A stretch of DNA of 64,000 bases from Variovorax paradoxus (lineage in GTDB: Bacteria > Pseudomonadota > Gammaproteobacteria > Burkholderiales > Burkholderiaceae_C), in assembly GCF_018614955.1 (NCBI RefSeq), contig NZ_JAGGNV010000011.1, positions 1 through 64,000 on the forward strand. Direction: 5' to 3'. The notes under the pieces were generated by a model. The model had not been told where the DNA came from, ran no database searches, and saw nothing but the letters and a program-made list of their open reading frames with translations. Numbering within the stretch: position 1 is the first letter of the stretch; each line of letters starts with the position of its first letter. This document shows positions 1 to 7,564 of this stretch, one piece after another. The position numbers and the translations under genes were made by a program.

Positions 1-204
1 GGCGGCGAAGGCCAGCCCGATCCGTTGCGCACCAGCGTCGACATCATGAGCGCCGGCCGCGGTCGCGGGGGCCGCAGCGGCGGCGGCGGTGGCGGGTACG
101 GCGGCAACCGTTCCGGCGGCGGTGGCCGTTCGGGCGGCGGCGGCGGTCGCTCGGGCGGTGGCTACGGCGGTGGTGGCGGCGGTGGCCGCTCCTTCGGTCG
201 CTGA
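1..204 (+). CDS. Gly/Arg-rich C-terminal tail of a probable DEAD-box RNA helicase (5' end outside window)
   Basis: Frame 1 is open from the first base to TGA at 202-204. The 67 visible residues begin GGEGQPDPLRTSVDIMSAG and continue as low-complexity RSGGGG/GGYGG repeats ending RSFGR. Such a tail after a short linker is typical of RhlE-type DEAD-box helicases of the Comamonadaceae, where it contributes non-specific RNA binding. The catalytic core lies upstream of the window, so the family is inferred from the tail alone. Another Gly-rich RNA-binding protein is possible. A strong terminator follows 17 nt after the stop. Confidence 0.6.
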   Translation, partial: GGEGQPDPLRTSVDIMSAGRGRGGRSGGGGGGYGGNRSGGGGRSGGGGGRSGGGYGGGGGGGRSFGR

Positions 205-221
205 GAACACGACCACTGCAC

Positions 222-245
222 AAAGGGCGCCTCGGCGCCCTTTTT
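222..245 (+). terminator. Rho-independent terminator
   Basis: A perfect 10-bp inverted repeat, AAAGGGCGCC and GGCGCCCTTT, is separated by a 2-nt loop, and the T-run continues to 245. It lies just after the Gly-rich ORF and before the next start at 283. It should end the helicase transcript, and because the arm is A/T-bounded on both sides it could also act in reverse. Confidence 0.85.
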
Positions 246-282
246 CATGGGCCTGTCATCGGCCGTCCCTAGCCTGCCCGGA

Positions 283-723
283 ATGAAACTTCGTCCGGCC
301 CCGCTGCTGGCGCTTGCACTCGTCGCGGTGGCGGGCTGGCTGGTGCTTGGCCCGCTCCACGAGACTCGCAACGATGGCATCGACATCCGGTGGCACCAGG
401 GCAGCGTGGTGCTCGACGGCAAGGTGCGCGATGCAGAGACCGAGCAGATCCTGGTGGCGGGTGCCACGGCACGGCTGGGCGGCGAAGTCGACCAGGTGGT
501 GGACTGGCTGGTGATCGATGCCGCGACGGCCCCGCTCGCCGATTCGCATGCCCTCGCGCAGCTGATCCGGCTCGGCCTCGATGGCTGGCACCTGCAGGGC
601 CGCGCGCAGGAAAGCTGGCTTGCCGTGCCGGACCCCGGCGATGCGCGCAGCGCCGAAGCGCAGACGCTGGCCCAACGCGCCTTCGGCCGCGCGATGCCGG
701 TGCGCCTCGTAGCGTTGCGCTGA
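283..723 (+). CDS. Small exported protein with a BON-like domain
   Basis: 146 residues starting MKLRPAPLLALALVAVAGWLV, an N-terminal signal or anchor helix. The segment from about residue 30 to 75 (IDIRWHQGSVVLDGKVRDAE, then a run to VVDWLVID) has the beta-alpha-beta character and G-x-V/L-x-G pattern of BON domains, which bind membranes or peptidoglycan-associated partners. The rest is unassigned. An in-frame ATG at 247 overlaps the terminator and is rejected in favour of 283, where the hydrophobic leader begins. It stands alone between a terminator and the nucleotidase gene. The function is unknown and the BON call rests on pattern only. Confidence 0.6.
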   Translation: MKLRPAPLLALALVAVAGWLVLGPLHETRNDGIDIRWHQGSVVLDGKVRDAETEQILVAGATARLGGEVDQVVDWLVIDAATAPLADSHALAQLIRLGLDGWHLQGRAQESWLAVPDPGDARSAEAQTLAQRAFGRAMPVRLVALR

Positions 724-803
724 GGCCGGCGCGGGTCACGCTTGCGTCACAGGCGCTTCCTAGCATGCGCGTCATCACCACACGCACCGGGAAGAGGACT
801 TTC

Positions 804-2624
804 ATGCACATCTCGTTGAAGCACGCTGCGCTCGCCGGCGCCATCGCTGCCGCCCTGCTCTCCGCCTGCGGCGGCAGCGGCGGCTCGGGCGGCATTCCTT
901 TCATTCCGCCGCCTGCCAGTCCGGACACGCCGAGCACACCGGCCAGCGTCGACGTGAAGCTCATCAGCTTCAACGATCTGCACGGCAACCTGGAGCCGCC
1001 CAGGCTGTCGATCACCGCGCCGGCTGCCGCCGGCGGAACGGTCGCGGTGCCGGCCGGCGGCGCGGCCTACATGGCCTCGGCCATCGCGTCGCTCAAGGCC
1101 AAGAACCCGAACAATGCCGTGGTCTCGGCCGGCGACATGATCGGCGCCTCGCCGCTGGTGTCGGCGCTCTTCCTCGACGAGCCGACCATCGAGGCGGTGA
1201 ACCAGATGAAGATCGACTTCAACGCCGTCGGCAACCATGAATTCGACAAGGGCCAGACCGAACTGCTGCGCATGAAGAACGGCGGCTGCGCCAAGAACAC
1301 GCCGCTCGAGCCCTGCCGCGTGAACAAGGCCTTCCCCGGCGCCAACTTCGGCTTCCTGGCCGCCAACACCGTGAAGAGCGACGGCAGCACGCTGTTCCCC
1401 GCGACCGGCATCAAGAGCTTCACCAAGGACGGAGCGACGGTGAAGGTGGGCTTCATCGGCATGACGCTCAAGGGCACGCCGACCATCGTCACGCCCTCGG
1501 GCGTCGCGGGCCTCGACTTCAAGGACGAGGCGGAAACGGCCAGCGCGCTGATCCCGCAGCTCAAGTCGCAGGGCGCCGACGCCATCGTGGTCGTCATCCA
1601 CGAAGGCGGCACCACCACCGTGGGCTACAACGACAAGAGCTGCACAGGGCTGTCCGGCGACATCCTGCCGATCCTCAACAAGCTCGACGCGCAGGTCGAC
1701 GTGGTGATCTCGGGCCACACGCACCGTTCCTACATCTGTGATTACGGCAAGACCAATGCGGCCAAGCCCTTCCTGCTGACCAGCGCGGGCCAGTACGGCA
1801 CCTTGCTGACCGACATCGACATCACCATCGACACGCGCACGCGCAAGGTCACGGCCAAGAAGGCCGACAACGTGATCGTCCAGGGCGAGGCTTTCACCAG
1901 CGGCGCCACGACCGTGGCCCTCACCGACCAATACCCCGTCTTCGGCAAGAACCAGGAGGTCGCGGCGCTGATCTCCCAGTACGCGGCCGTGGCTGCGCCG
2001 CTGGTGCAGCGCGTGGTGGGCCAGCTCACGGGCCCGGTGACGCGCACGCAGGTCATGCCCTCGCGCGAGAACGCGCTCGGCAACCTGATCGCCGATGCGC
2101 AGCTCGCCGCCACCACCGCGCCGGTCAAGGGCGGCGCGCAGATCGCCTTCATGAATCCGGGCGGCGTGCGCGCCGACCTGGTGCCGGCCGCCAACGGCGA
2201 TGTGAGCTACGGCCAGATCTTCAGCGTGCAGCCCTTCGGCAACAGCCTGGTCGTGAAGACGATGACGGGCGCGCAGATCAAGGCGCTGCTCGAGCAGCAG
2301 TTCAACAGCGGCACCAACACCGTGGCCGCGCCGCGCGTGCTGCTGCCCTCGAAGTCCTTCACCTACAGCTACAACCTCGCGCAGCCGGCCGGCTCGCGCA
2401 TCACGGCCATGGCGCTCAACGGCACCGCGATGACCGATGCGGCGAACTACCGCGTGACGATGAACAGCTTCCTGGCCACCGGCGGCGACAACTTCACCGT
2501 CTTCAACCAGGGCACCGATTCGCTGGGCGGCGACCAGGCCGTGGATGCACTCGAGGCCTACATCGCGGCCAACAGCCCGCTCGCGCCGGCGGCGACCAAT
2601 CGGATCACCAATCTGACCCCTTAG
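804..2624 (+). CDS. Lipoprotein bifunctional metallophosphatase / 5'-nucleotidase
   Basis: 606 residues. It probably hydrolyses extracellular or periplasmic nucleotides to nucleosides and phosphate. The lipobox LSAC has its lipidated Cys at residue 22. A Gly/Pro-rich linker leads to the metallophosphoesterase domain, with FNDLHGN (about 56-62), GDMIGASP, GNHEFDKG, VVIHEGG and SGHTHRS carrying the metal ligands. The C-terminal 5'-nucleotidase domain has NALGNLIADA, MNPGGVRADL, FSVQPFGNSL and LATGGDNFTVF. The start at 804 is chosen because GAAGAGG lies 7 nt upstream and the signal peptide begins there. The open frame extends upstream to 390 but overlaps the previous gene. Length and domain order match the secreted UshA-like family. 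Confidence 0.9.
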   Translation: MHISLKHAALAGAIAAALLSACGGSGGSGGIPFIPPPASPDTPSTPASVDVKLISFNDLHGNLEPPRLSITAPAAAGGTVAVPAGGAAYMASAIASLKAKNPNNAVVSAGDMIGASPLVSALFLDEPTIEAVNQMKIDFNAVGNHEFDKGQTELLRMKNGGCAKNTPLEPCRVNKAFPGANFGFLAANTVKSDGSTLFPATGIKSFTKDGATVKVGFIGMTLKGTPTIVTPSGVAGLDFKDEAETASALIPQLKSQGADAIVVVIHEGGTTTVGYNDKSCTGLSGDILPILNKLDAQVDVVISGHTHRSYICDYGKTNAAKPFLLTSAGQYGTLLTDIDITIDTRTRKVTAKKADNVIVQGEAFTSGATTVALTDQYPVFGKNQEVAALISQYAAVAAPLVQRVVGQLTGPVTRTQVMPSRENALGNLIADAQLAATTAPVKGGAQIAFMNPGGVRADLVPAANGDVSYGQIFSVQPFGNSLVVKTMTGAQIKALLEQQFNSGTNTVAAPRVLLPSKSFTYSYNLAQPAGSRITAMALNGTAMTDAANYRVTMNSFLATGGDNFTVFNQGTDSLGGDQAVDALEAYIAANSPLAPAATNRITNLTP

Positions 2625-2730
2625 AGCTAGGGTCGGTTTCCGTTCGTTGACCCTGGACGCACGCCCGGCATGCGGTGCGGGCCGGTCGACCCCACTGCGC
2701 CGGCCGCTTCGCGGCTGCCCTGCGGTGCTC

Positions 2731-2799
2731 GCCTTTCGCGCGGTCTCGCTCGAACTCGCCTTCGGCTCAGACAATCGCGAGCCCTGATCCGCGAAAGGC
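2731..2799. repeat. Stem-loop of left element copy
   Basis: GCCTTTCGCG at 2731-2740 pairs perfectly with CGCGAAAGGC at 2790-2799, enclosing a 49-nt loop. The loop matches the loop of the right copy (reverse complement) almost throughout, whereas the stem sequence is different. Confidence 0.8.
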
Positions 2800-2890
2800 T
2801 GCGCTCCTCGGCGGCGCAGAGGGGATCGCCCAACCCGCACCGCATACCGGGCTTCGGGGGCTGAGGATGCCACCCAGACTCTCCACGGCG

Positions 2891-3067
2891 GCGGGCGGTG
2901 TGCCCTGGGCCGGCCGTTGAGGCACCGCCGAGCAGCGCAGCGTCAGGCGGATCAGGGCTCGCGACTGTCTGAGCGAAGCGAGTTTGAGCGAGACCCCGCC
3001 TGACGCGAGCGGCGCAGGGAAGCCCGAAGGGCCAGTGACGTCGGCCGGCACAGGGCACACCGCCCGC
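2891..3067. repeat. MITE/REP-like unit with 25-nt terminal inverted repeats and an internal hairpin
   Basis: Positions 2891-2915 and 3043-3067 are inverted copies matching at 24 of 25 positions (GCGGGCGGTGTGCCCTG, then one mismatch, then GCCGGCC). Inside, GCGTCAGGCGG at 2940-2950 pairs perfectly with CCGCCTGACGC at 2996-3006 around a 45-nt loop. The nested dyads and lack of any ORF fit a non-autonomous palindromic element, possibly mobilised in trans by a REP-associated (RAYT) or other transposase. Confidence 0.7.
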
Positions 3068-3092
3068 TGCCGCGCCCCCAACGCTCTTGCGC

Positions 3093-3671
3093 CTAGCTCA
3101 AGTCGCCCGCCAGGCTCGCCAGCGTCTCCGGCGCGATGCTCGCGAGCGCCGGGTAGTTGGTGTGGTCGCAGCCCAGCTTGACGCTCGCGCCCGCGCGCAC
3201 GGCCGCGCGCGCGGCATCGCCGAACTCGAAGCGCACGAAGTGGACCGCCGAGGTCTTCTCGTCGTTCTCGCGCCCCATGTCTTCGTCGGCGATCGCGTAG
3301 ATGCGCCCGTGGCCTTCGACCTCGACGAACACGCGGTCTTCCACGCCGATGAGCCTGGCGAGTTCGCGCTTGCGCTCGTGCACGTCGGGGAACTCGATCA
3401 GCATGGTGGCCTTCCAGTTGCTGCCGTCGGGCACCAGCGGGGCGTAGGTATCGATCTCGCTCTGGATGCCCTCTTCGTCGAAGATCTTTTCGATGTGCAG
3501 CATCTCCTGGATCTGGCGGCGGATCGTCGTCTCGTCCTCGAACTGAACGCTGACGTGTTCGCCCAGGCGCACCGTGCGCAGCCGCCGGTGCACGATGAAC
3601 TCCGGCGCACTGCTCTTGCGGATCTTCGCGTACGCCTCCAGCGTCAACAGGCTGTCTCGGGTGATGCTCAT
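3093..3671 (-). CDS. DUF3501 family protein
   Basis: 192 residues (MSITRDSLLTLEAYAKIRKS at the N-terminus). No signal peptide or membrane segment, so cytoplasmic. The body is acidic and charged (RRQIQEMLHIEKIFDEEGIQ, FPDVHERKRELARLIGVED) with a conserved HFVRFEF stretch near residue 150. The family has no assigned activity. The start lies 2 nt beyond the stop of the Fe-S protein gene, so the two are surely cotranscribed and probably translationally coupled. The trio rubrerythrin / Fe-S / DUF3501 recurs in Burkholderiales, which suggests an accessory role in peroxide handling or electron transfer. That role is inference from context only. Confidence 0.85.
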   Translation of the reverse strand: MSITRDSLLTLEAYAKIRKSSAPEFIVHRRLRTVRLGEHVSVQFEDETTIRRQIQEMLHIEKIFDEEGIQSEIDTYAPLVPDGSNWKATMLIEFPDVHERKRELARLIGVEDRVFVEVEGHGRIYAIADEDMGRENDEKTSAVHFVRFEFGDAARAAVRAGASVKLGCDHTNYPALASIAPETLASLAGDLS

Positions 3672-3673
3672 GT

Positions 3674-5026
3674 TCACTCCAAACCGTAGGCCTTGCGCAC
3701 CAGGCTGAGCGGATGCTGCAGCGGGGCAGCCGGCAATGCGTCTTGCGCCATGCCCTGCGCGATGTGGTGGCCGGCCAGCGCGCAGTCGGAACTGATGTAG
3801 TCGGGCGCGTCCTTCGCCATCGCCTTGAACACCGGCTTGCCGATCTTCATCGCGACCGGATGGGAGGCTGTCTTCACGCCGTAGGTGCCGGCATGGCCCG
3901 AGCAGCGCTCGACGGTGTTGAGCTGCACCGCCACCGTCTGGCCGATGAGCTTGAACATCTCCTCGGTCTTGCGGCCGATCTTCTGCACGCGGCCGTGGCA
4001 GGGGATGTGGTAGCTCACCTTGCCCAGCGCAGACTTGAAATCGGTCTTCAACAAGCCGTCCTTGTGGCGCGCCATCAGGTATTCGAAGGGGTCGAACATC
4101 GCCTGCTGCACGAGCTTGACCTCGGTGTCGTCGGGAAAGAGCAAGGGCAGTTCCTGCTTGAACATCAGCGTGCACGACGGAATCGCCGACAGGATCGCAT
4201 AGCCGTCCCGCGCGTATTTCGCGAGCACCGGGATGTTGGCCTCCTTGTGCTTCGCCACGCCATCGAGATCGCCGAGCTCCAGCTTGGGCATGCCGCAGCA
4301 GCTCTCCTTCTCGACCACGGTGTAGGGGATGGCGTTGTGCTCGAGCAGCTTGATCAGGTCCAGCCCGATGCCGGGCTCGTTGTAGTTGACGTAGCAGGTC
4401 GAGAAGATCGCGACCTTGCCGGGTGCGCGCTCGCCGTCTACCACCGGCTTGGCCGTTTTATCCTTGGGCGCGCTCCAGCGGAAGCGCTTCGCCGCCAGGT
4501 CGGGCAGCCAGGCATTCGGGTGCACGTGCAGGGCGCTGTCGAGCAGCTTGCGCACCGGCTTGGTCTTGTTCAGCGCGTTGACGGCCTGCACCACGATAGG
4601 AATGCCGGCGAACTGGCCGTGCACGTCGGTCGAGGCCAGCAGCTTCTCGCCGGCGGCGACTCCGCCGCCCTTGAACTTGATGGCCTTGGCGCGCAGCATG
4701 GTGTGCGGAAAATCCACGTTCCACGGATGCGGCGGCACGTAGGGGCACTTGGTCATGTAGCAGAGGTCGCACAGGTAGCACTGGTCGACGACGCTCGCGA
4801 AGTCCTTCTTGGGCACCGCATGGACCTCGCCCTCTTCGGTGGCATCGACCAGGTCGAAGAGCGTCGGGAAGGCCTGGCACAGGCTCACGCAGCGCCGGCA
4901 GCCGTGGCAGATGTCGAAGATGCGCTCCATCTCCTTCTCGCAGGAGACGGGGTCGTAGAACTCGGGGCTCTTCCAATCCACCGGATGGCGTGTCGGAGCC
5001 TCGAGATTGCCTTCTCGATTCGTCAT
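3674..5026 (-). CDS. HdrD/GlpC-like Fe-S oxidoreductase with two 4Fe-4S clusters and two CCG domains
   Basis: 450 residues, soluble. Two ferredoxin-type motifs are visible: C40-x2-C43-x2-C46-x3-C50 (CHGCRRCVSLC) and C83-x2-C86-x2-C89-x4-C94-P. Two cysteine-rich CCG domains follow, one with ESCCGMPKLELGD and one with YHIPCHGR followed by ERCSGHAG, in which the CCG core is CSG. This is the architecture of heterodisulfide reductase subunit D and of GlpC/GlcF-type electron-transfer subunits, but no catalytic dehydrogenase partner lies nearby. Placed between rubrerythrin and DUF3501, it may pass electrons to the rubrerythrin. The partner and substrate are unknown. Confidence 0.88.
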   Translation of the reverse strand: MTNREGNLEAPTRHPVDWKSPEFYDPVSCEKEMERIFDICHGCRRCVSLCQAFPTLFDLVDATEEGEVHAVPKKDFASVVDQCYLCDLCYMTKCPYVPPHPWNVDFPHTMLRAKAIKFKGGGVAAGEKLLASTDVHGQFAGIPIVVQAVNALNKTKPVRKLLDSALHVHPNAWLPDLAAKRFRWSAPKDKTAKPVVDGERAPGKVAIFSTCYVNYNEPGIGLDLIKLLEHNAIPYTVVEKESCCGMPKLELGDLDGVAKHKEANIPVLAKYARDGYAILSAIPSCTLMFKQELPLLFPDDTEVKLVQQAMFDPFEYLMARHKDGLLKTDFKSALGKVSYHIPCHGRVQKIGRKTEEMFKLIGQTVAVQLNTVERCSGHAGTYGVKTASHPVAMKIGKPVFKAMAKDAPDYISSDCALAGHHIAQGMAQDALPAAPLQHPLSLVRKAYGLE

Positions 5027-5053
5027 GAGGCGGCGCCAGGCGCCTACGCCGAA

Positions 5054-5476
5054 TCAGTCGGCCAACGCGTCCAGCGCCTTGGTATAGCGGTTGGCGTGCG
5101 AGCGCTCGGCCTTGGCCAGCGTCTCGAACCAGTTGGCGATCTCATCGAAGCCTTCTTCGCGGGCCTGCTTGGCCATGCCGGGGTACATGTCGGTGTACTC
5201 GTGGGTTTCACCCGCCACAGCGGCCTGCAGGTTGAGGCGGCTGTCGCCGATCGGCAGTCCCGTGGCCGGGTCGCCCGAACCATGCTCCAGGAATTCCAGG
5301 TGGCCGTGCGCATGGCCGGTTTCGCCTTCGGCGGTGGAGCGGAACAGCGCCGCCACGTCGTTCTGGCCTTCGATGTCGGCCTTGTTCGCGAAGTACAGGT
5401 AGCGCCGATTGGCCTGGGATTCGCCTGCGAAAGCGTCCTTCAGGTTCTGCTCGGTCCTCGATCCTTTCAACTCCAT
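5054..5476 (-). CDS. Rubrerythrin-family di-iron protein without rubredoxin domain
   Basis: 140 residues forming a four-helix ferritin-like bundle. Di-iron ligand motifs are seen at AGESQANRRY, EGETGHAHGH, AGETHEY and KAERSHANRY (E-x2-H/R type). Classical rubrerythrins carry a C-terminal rubredoxin that donates electrons for peroxide reduction. Here the protein ends directly after the bundle (ALDALAD), so an external donor is needed, and the downstream Fe-S protein is the obvious candidate. It is first gene of the reverse-strand trio. AAGGAGAT lies a few nt before the start. The role in H2O2 reduction is inferred from the family. Confidence 0.9.
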   Translation of the reverse strand: MELKGSRTEQNLKDAFAGESQANRRYLYFANKADIEGQNDVAALFRSTAEGETGHAHGHLEFLEHGSGDPATGLPIGDSRLNLQAAVAGETHEYTDMYPGMAKQAREEGFDEIANWFETLAKAERSHANRYTKALDALAD

Positions 5477-5595
5477 GGCTATCTCCTTGGTTGGATTTGG
5501 CTAGGCGGCAGGCAAGTGGAACCGTCGCTGCTGTGCAGCGGCGCCTCGCGCCTCGCCAATCTACGCTACATGCTGCCTATATCCAAATACAAAGG

Positions 5596-5614
5596 CTCAA
5601 TAGGGCCCATTGAG
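5596..5614 (-). terminator. Possible weak terminator after ugpC-like gene
   Basis: CTCAAT at 5596-5601 and ATTGAG at 5609-5614 form a 6-bp stem around a GGGCCC-containing loop, 16-34 nt past the stop of the transporter ATPase gene. No good T-run follows, so termination here is uncertain. It overlaps the region expected to hold the rubrerythrin promoter. Confidence 0.3.
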
Positions 5615-5629
5615 ACAAGCAATCAGCGC

Positions 5630-6700
5630 TCAGTTCAGCCGGCGACTGTCCTGCCTGTCGAACAGGTGCGCGCTGTCGGCGCCGATCACGAGGCCGATGG
5701 TGTCGTCCGGCGCTGCGTCGACGCGACCGTGCACCACCACGATGATCTTCGCCTCGCCCACCTGCACCAGCAACTCGGTCTCGTTGCCGGTCGGCTCGAC
5801 CACGATCACCCTGGCGGGGACGCCGCTGCCCGCGCCCGCGAGAGCGATGTCGCCGGGGCGGATGCCGTAGTGCACCGCCTGGCCGTCGGCCGCCGCGGTC
5901 GCGGCCGGCGCCGGCCAGCGCGCGCCGTGCGCCTCGACGCTGCAGCCCTCGCCGTTGCGCCGGAGCACGCCCTCGATCACGTTCATCGCCGGCGAGCCGA
6001 TGAACTGCGCGACGAACAGGTTGTCGGGGCGGTCGTAGAGCTCCAGCGGCGTGCCGATCTGCTCGACGATGCCGTCGTGCATGACCACGATGCGGTCGGC
6101 CATGGTCATGGCCTCGATCTGGTCGTGCGTGACGTACACCGTGGTGGTCTTGAGCCGCTGGTGCAAGGCCTTGATCTCGGCGCGCATCGCCACCCGCAGC
6201 TTGGCGTCGAGATTGGACAGCGGCTCGTCGAACAGGAAGACCTTGGGATCGCGCACGATGGCGCGCCCCATCGCCACGCGCTGGCGCTGCCCGCCCGAAA
6301 GCTCGCGCGGATAGCGCCCGAGCAGCGCATCGAGGTTGAGGATCTTCGCGGCGTCGGCCACGCGCTGGTCGGTGACCGACTTGTCTGCATTGCGCAGGCG
6401 CAGGCTGAAACCCATGTTCTCGCCCACCGTCATGTGCGGATAGAGCGCATAGCTCTGGAACACCATCGCGATGTCGCGGTCCTTGGACTCGAGCTCGTTC
6501 ACGACCCGGCCGTCGATCATGATCTCGCCGCCGGTGATGTCTTCCAGGCCGGCCAGCATGCGCAGCAGCGTGGACTTGCCGCAGCCCGAAGGGCCGACCA
6601 GCACGACGAATTCGCCGTCGGCGATGTCGAAGCCCAGTCCGTGCAGGATGTCGACCTTGCCGTAGGACTTCTTGACGTTGTTGAAGGAAACGGATGCCAT
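5630..6700 (-). CDS. ugpC: UgpC/MalK-type sugar ABC transporter ATP-binding protein
   Basis: 356 residues, the usual size for a CUT1 ATPase. Walker A is GPSGCGKST (about residue 37), Q-loop [11 protein letters not shown], signature [14 protein letters not shown], Walker [14 protein letters not shown] and H-loop YVTHDQIEA. After about residue 235 comes a C-terminal TOBE/regulatory region ([11 protein letters not shown], then [16 protein letters not shown]). It energises uptake by the two permeases upstream in the same operon. The stretch of 12 nt between genes suggests cotranscription. The symbol reflects family similarity. The substrate is more probably a sugar acid or sugar than glycerol-3-phosphate. 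Confidence 0.9.
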   Translation of the reverse strand: MASVSFNNVKKSYGKVDILHGLGFDIADGEFVVLVGPSGCGKSTLLRMLAGLEDITGGEIMIDGRVVNELESKDRDIAMVFQSYALYPHMTVGENMGFSLRLRNADKSVTDQRVADAAKILNLDALLGRYPRELSGGQRQRVAMGRAIVRDPKVFLFDEPLSNLDAKLRVAMRAEIKALHQRLKTTTVYVTHDQIEAMTMADRIVVMHDGIVEQIGTPLELYDRPDNLFVAQFIGSPAMNVIEGVLRRNGEGCSVEAHGARWPAPAATAAADGQAVHYGIRPGDIALAGAGSGVPARVIVVEPTGNETELLVQVGEAKIIVVVHGRVDAAPDDTIGLVIGADSAHLFDRQDSRRLN

Positions 6701-6712
6701 GTTCTTGATCCC

Positions 6713-7564
6713 TTAGCTCTTGACGGCGCCGGCCGTCAGGCCGCCGACCATGTAGCGCTTGAACGCGTAGTAGATCGCCGCCGGCGGCAGCGCATAGATG
6801 AAGCCGGTGGCCATCAGCAATTCCCAGGGCGAATCGTCGGCGGCCAGGAAGTTGCCCAGCGCCACCCCGAGCGTGATGTCGGTTTCGTTGGACAGCAGCA
6901 GGAAGGCGTAGAGGTATTCGTTCCAGGCCAGCAGCAGCGCGTAGGTGCCCACCGCCACCATCGATGGCACCATCAGCGGCAGGTACACCAGGCGAAACAG
7001 CTGCACCGGCGTGGCGCCGTCCATGCGCGCCGCCTCGTCGAGCTCGTAGGGCAGCTTGTCCGAGGCCTGCTTGAGCACCCAGATGCAGTAGGGCGAGGCA
7101 ATGGTGACCATCGCGAAGATCAGCGACCATTGGTTGTTGAGCAGCCCGTAGTTGGCCATCGTCTTGTACATCGGCACCGCCAGGAAGGCGGCCGGGATGA
7201 AGTAGGTGAACAAGGCCATGTTGAGCACCGTGCGCCCGCCCCGCACCCGCAGTCGGCTGATGGCGAAGGCGGCGGTGGTGGCCACGATCAAGGTGATCAG
7301 CCCGACCGCAATCGCAATGACAAGCGAGTTGCCGAGCTGCTGCCAGAAGTGCGACAGGTAGAAATGCTTCTGCTGGAACACGGTCTCGAAGTTCTGCAGC
7401 GTCGGGTTCTTGGGCCATAGCCGGCCCGAGGTAGCCGATTCGCGCTCCGATATCGCGAACAGGAACATGTGGTAGACCGGGATGATGGTCCACAGGAACA
7501 CCGGGATGCCGATCAGCAACAGCTTGGCTTCGGCGGTGACGGAGCGCAGGGTCCATCGCTTCAT
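6713..7564 (-). CDS. Carbohydrate ABC transporter permease (MalG-like)
   Basis: 283 residues with about six membrane segments, the first at LLLIGIPVFLWTIIPVYHMF. The cytoplasmic EAA loop that docks the ATPase is seen as ELDEAARMDGATPVQLFRLVYLPLM (about 190-214). The protein ends GGLTAGAVKS, typical of MalG-type subunits. Start MKRWTLRS is chosen because its ATG overlaps the stop of the preceding permease gene (ATGA at 7561-7564), indicating translational coupling. A longer upstream frame to 8128 is the antisense-free extension through the neighbour and is rejected. It forms the inner-membrane pore with the 7561-8430 product. Confidence 0.9.
   Translation of the reverse strand: MKRWTLRSVTAEAKLLLIGIPVFLWTIIPVYHMFLFAISERESATSGRLWPKNPTLQNFETVFQQKHFYLSHFWQQLGNSLVIAIAVGLITLIVATTAAFAISRLRVRGGRTVLNMALFTYFIPAAFLAVPMYKTMANYGLLNNQWSLIFAMVTIASPYCIWVLKQASDKLPYELDEAARMDGATPVQLFRLVYLPLMVPSMVAVGTYALLLAWNEYLYAFLLLSNETDITLGVALGNFLAADDSPWELLMATGFIYALPPAAIYYAFKRYMVGGLTAGAVKS

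Larger units (their letters stand above)
2676..3067. repeat. Non-coding gap filled by a long imperfect inverted repeat (two opposed copies of one palindromic element)
   Basis: The gap 2625-3092, between the converging nucleotidase and DUF3501 genes, shows no plausible gene. Its left part, about 2676-2817, reappears in reverse complement at about 2932-3055. The shared core reads GGTCTCGCTC, A/GAACTCGC, CTCAGACA, TCGCGAGCCCTGAT. Each copy contains its own stem-loop (2731-2799 and 2940-3006). The right copy lies inside a unit bounded by 25-nt inverted ends at 2891-2915 and 3043-3067. It resembles the REP-like intergenic elements of Comamonadaceae. No transposase is present. It could act as a bidirectional transcription or mRNA-decay barrier. 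Confidence 0.8.

Noticed and set aside
62..200. GGC/GGT tandem repeats at the start of the window as a microsatellite or CRISPR-like array
   Set aside because: They are codons of a Gly-rich protein tail in one open frame, with no constant spacer.
747..2873. Reverse-strand 708-residue frame over the nucleotidase gene
   Set aside because: It is antisense to a clear enzyme, rich in Arg, Ala, Gly and His as expected from the shadow of a GC-rich gene, and has no recognisable domain.
2625..3092. Insertion sequence in the gap
   Set aside because: There are inverted ends but no transposase frame. Short frames here arise from the palindromes.
3713..7420. Forward 1235-residue frame over the Fe-S, rubrerythrin and ABC genes
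   Set aside because: It spans several well-supported reverse-strand genes in one shadow frame. Composition is dominated by Val, Gln, Arg, His and Leu with no family match.
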